Positions 61,641 through 64,000 of a stretch of DNA of 64,000 nucleotides are shown here, piece by piece (positions within the stretch are counted from its first letter, which is position 1; each line of letters starts with the position of its first letter). Source of the DNA: Bacteroidota bacterium (lineage in GTDB: Bacteria > Bacteroidota > Bacteroidia > UKL13-3); NCBI GenBank assembly GCA_027484685.1, contig JAIXSO010000011.1, positions 1 through 64,000 on the forward strand. Reading direction: 5' to 3'. Position numbers and translations under genes: made by a program. Below the pieces are notes generated by a model. It was not told the DNA's origin. It saw only the letters and a program-made list of their open reading frames with translations, and did not search any database.

Positions 61641-63494
61641 ATGAAAAATAAAACAATCCTATTGCTATTTATTTTGATTACATCTACACTTTTTTTTAGG
61701 TGTAACAATTCGGTTGTAACGCCTACTATTAAATTGCACCCTAACGATCCATTTAAAAACTCCATTGTGGAAAGCCAAATATTTGAAATAAATGGAAATG
61801 ATGACAATGTGGTTGAAGGGGAAGATGGAACCATTTTGGTTTGCCCAAAAGGTTGTTTTTTAAACAGCAATGGAGATGTGGTTGAAACTGCTATAAAAAT
61901 AGAATTGGCAGAGGCATTGAGTACCCAAAATATGTTGCTGTCTAATTTAACAACTACTTCAAATGGAAGTGAGTTAGAAACTGACGGAATGATTTATTTT
62001 AATGCCACTGCTAATGGGAAACAACTTGTTGTAAATAAAAATATTCCTGTACATATTGAAATACCAACCAATCAAAAAAAATTGGATATGATGGTTTATA
62101 AAGGTATTAGAGATGAAAAAGGTAATATGAATTGGACTGAACCTAAGGAACTACAAAAATATTTGATTACCGTTGATTTAAATGAATTAGATTTTACACC
62201 TGAAGGATTTAGAAACCAAGTAAAAAAAGGGATGCCTTTTAAAAGCTACAAAGAAGCAACTCCACAATTAATTGACAGTTTGTATTATAATTTCCAATAC
62301 ATTTATAGAACTGTTTCCACAGCATATGCCAATAAAATAAAAGCATTTACTGAAGCTAGGGATAAGGGAATACCAAATGAACCTTATTATTATAATGAAA
62401 AGGAAGTAGAAAAATCAATTGCAAATGAAAACACTCAACAAACTGAACAGTTAAAAGATACTACATCGAAGAGTAGTGGTATTGATCCTTTAATAATTAA
62501 AGTTATAAAATCTGAAAAGTATGAAAATACACTTATTGCTACCAAAGATTTTGAAGCAAGGTTAAAGGTTATTTTTAAAACCTGTAATAATAATGTACTT
62601 GAATTATACATAAATAATTTAGACAAAAACCTTTACGAAATAGATAAAATGGCAGCAGCATTATTGGCTAATACAAATTACAAGGAAGCTTTTATTGATT
62701 TTGCAAGCCAAAAATTAACAAAAGTAAAGGATGCTGATAAATATGCTGCCATGCTGAAAAATTACTATAAAAAACAATTAGGAAAGGTAAAATCAGAATT
62801 ACAAAACACTACTGACCAATGGAAGAAAGAACAACTAAAAAGTGAAAAAGCAGCCCAAAAAACAGTTGATAATTATAAAAAACTACTTTGGAAACGAGAG
62901 AAATACCGAATGGAAACTTATGGTTTTGACTACACTGAAACAGGTTGGATTAACATAGATAGAGGCACTTTGACTAAAGAATGGAGTTCGGCACCATTAA
63001 TGGTGAATGTAACCAATGGCAAACAACTTGATAGAACTTACACTTACATTATTTATACATCTATAAAAAGTTTGTATCGATTAAATACCGAAAACAACGA
63101 ACAGTTTTATGTGGGAAATAATGAGCAAAAAGAAATGTTAATGCCAAAAAATAAAACGGCTATATTAATAGCAATTGGCTATAAAAATGATATACCATGG
63201 CTTGCTGTTAAACAGTTTGAAACAACATCAGAAATAATTTTATCATTAACATTAGTTCCTTCAAGTGCCAATAAAGTTAAAGAGGCAATAAGTGGTTTTG
63301 AACAGTATTCGAAAGAAAATGAAATTGCACAAGACTTAGCCTTTATGGATAAATTTTATAAAGAAGAAAAGAAGAAAAAAGAGTTAGAAGATATTTATGG
63401 ATTTTTGGATAAACTTAATGAATTTGTAAATCCTTGTAGAAATGAATTCATCGATCTTCCTTTAGCTACAGTTCCTAGTGATCCTGCAAAATAA
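61641..63494 (+). CDS. exported (probable lipo-) protein, paralogue of the 455-1852 product
   Basis: The product is 617 residues from the ATG at 61641. A signal peptide (LLLFILITSTLFF) ends in RCNNS; Arg before the Cys is unusual for a lipobox, so anchoring is uncertain. Residues about 45-175 match the lipoprotein at 455-1852 (FEINGNDDNVVEGEDGT, PKGCFLNSNGDVV, LSNLTTTSNG, GMIYFNATANG). A long E/K/Q-rich helical region at 200-430 may form a coiled coil. The C-terminal part (YTYIIYTSIKSLYRL, AILIAIGYKNDIPWLAV) also parallels the first copy. Confidence 0.85.
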   Translation: MKNKTILLLFILITSTLFFRCNNSVVTPTIKLHPNDPFKNSIVESQIFEINGNDDNVVEGEDGTILVCPKGCFLNSNGDVVETAIKIELAEALSTQNMLLSNLTTTSNGSELETDGMIYFNATANGKQLVVNKNIPVHIEIPTNQKKLDMMVYKGIRDEKGNMNWTEPKELQKYLITVDLNELDFTPEGFRNQVKKGMPFKSYKEATPQLIDSLYYNFQYIYRTVSTAYANKIKAFTEARDKGIPNEPYYYNEKEVEKSIANENTQQTEQLKDTTSKSSGIDPLIIKVIKSEKYENTLIATKDFEARLKVIFKTCNNNVLELYINNLDKNLYEIDKMAAALLANTNYKEAFIDFASQKLTKVKDADKYAAMLKNYYKKQLGKVKSELQNTTDQWKKEQLKSEKAAQKTVDNYKKLLWKREKYRMETYGFDYTETGWINIDRGTLTKEWSSAPLMVNVTNGKQLDRTYTYIIYTSIKSLYRLNTENNEQFYVGNNEQKEMLMPKNKTAILIAIGYKNDIPWLAVKQFETTSEIILSLTLVPSSANKVKEAISGFEQYSKENEIAQDLAFMDKFYKEEKKKKELEDIYGFLDKLNEFVNPCRNEFIDLPLATVPSDPAK

Positions 63495-63906
63495 TCTTCA
63501 TATATTTCAAATAACAATTCGAGATTATTTTTAATTTATTGCCTACATATCTTGTTTTTTGATAACCTCATTGCTAATTAAAACAGCTAAAACAAAATAT
63601 TACATGAACCAACTTAATTGTTATGTGCAATTTACCTCTAACCTTAATATTCAAAAATACCGCTTTATCCATGGTTTCCTGATAGCTGCTTGCAAAACGA
63701 TTTTTTTTATTCTAACATAAAAATAAACTTATCAAATCTATTAACTTAATTAGCCCTATTAACCATTTCCAATCTTTCAATTTAAAATAACAAGCATGAG
63801 AAATTTGTAATCTTTAATAATAGTTTTGTAATTACATTGAGTTGATAATGAAAGAGTTTTGTAGCAGATAATTTAACTAAAATTATTCACTAAAAAACTA
63901 AAAATT
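63495..63906. promoter_or_regulatory. gene-free 412-bp gap with one -7 box candidate
   Basis: No gene is seen. TAGTTTTG at 63821-63828 matches the TAnnTTTG box, 78 bases before the final ATG. TTTG at 63804-63807 is too close (13 bases) to be a normal -33 element. The rest is AT-rich without evident structure. Confidence 0.35.
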
Positions 63907-64000
63907 ATGAAATCAACTAAAATGATGCTAGTAGCATTAATTATTGCTACCACAATGATAACCATTCTTCCATCGTGTAAAAAAGGAGATGATGATCCTA
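63907..64000 (+). CDS. start of a lipoprotein gene (cut by the window end)
   Basis: The frame reads MKSTKMMLVALIIATTMITI then LPSCKKGDDDP and leaves the window. The lipobox LPSC and the acidic residues just after the Cys resemble the Bacteroidota surface-export signal. Nothing can be said on function. Confidence 0.75.
   Translation, partial: MKSTKMMLVALIIATTMITILPSCKKGDDDP

Overview
This is a low-GC chromosomal window from a free-living or commensal member of the Bacteroidota (Flavobacteriales/Sphingobacteriales-like). The evidence is a 2418-residue secreted protein ending in a type IX secretion (T9SS) sorting domain, many lipoproteins with Bacteroidota-style SC or PSC signals, TAnnTTTG -7 promoter boxes, a MoxR-vWA-beta-propeller (bpX) operon, kynurenine-branch 3-hydroxyanthranilate dioxygenase, and MurA carrying Asp in place of the catalytic Cys. 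I saw no tRNA, rRNA, transposase, integrase or CRISPR array.

Layout. 0-0.45 kb holds the tail of an upstream gene, two hairpins and a palindromic repeat. 0.45-8.6 kb is one tightly packed operon: a lipoprotein, a helical unknown, a MoxR AAA+ ATPase, a bpX-like protein, a vWA/beta-propeller protein unexpectedly ending in a TonB C-terminal domain, and a TPR protein with a bpX-like N-terminus. This matches the MoxR-vWA-bpX ternary systems proposed to act in biological conflict. 8.7-16.8 kb encodes exported proteins, including a 1197-residue MORN-variant repeat protein coupled to an RHS/YD-like protein and a lipoprotein. 16.9-21.8 kb has a WD40 protein, a phosphopantetheinyl transferase, methylmalonyl-CoA epimerase, an exported pirin, YceI, a nitroreductase and a degenerate receiver domain. 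22.5-30.2 kb is a small exported protein followed by the giant PKD/SdrB/DUF11 adhesin. 30.3-34.1 kb is a multi-PAS/GAF histidine kinase with a partner receiver. 34.1-38.8 kb is mostly housekeeping (DUF3820, RluE-like pseudouridine synthase, transaldolase, 3-HAA dioxygenase, MerR regulator, RibBA), interrupted by a zeta-toxin-like gene with a very small upstream partner.

38.9-43.0 kb is an AT-rich accessory island. It has decayed gene remnants around an intact unknown that resembles a divergent class III nucleotide cyclase, followed by a NACHT NTPase of the type found among bacterial anti-phage NLR relatives. 43.2-56.7 kb is core again: MlaE/MlaF, a TPR histidine kinase, an aminotransferase, a PagL-like outer-membrane protein, FtsK, acyl-ACP desaturase, an MBL hydrolase, MurA and a cysteine-less TlpA-like protein.

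56.7-64.0 kb is a second accessory region built from small unrelated units: exported unknowns, a ParD/ParE pair whose toxin has an early stop, a membrane protein and a SUFU-domain protein. They are separated by a 110-bp direct repeat (two full copies and one partial) and by an attC-like two-box inverted structure, which suggests cassette-style assembly. The window closes with a paralogue of the first lipoprotein gene and the start of another lipoprotein.

The strongest candidates for unusual biology are the MoxR-vWA-bpX operon with its TonB_C fusion, the cyclase-like/NACHT island, and the repeat-bounded cassette region at the right end.
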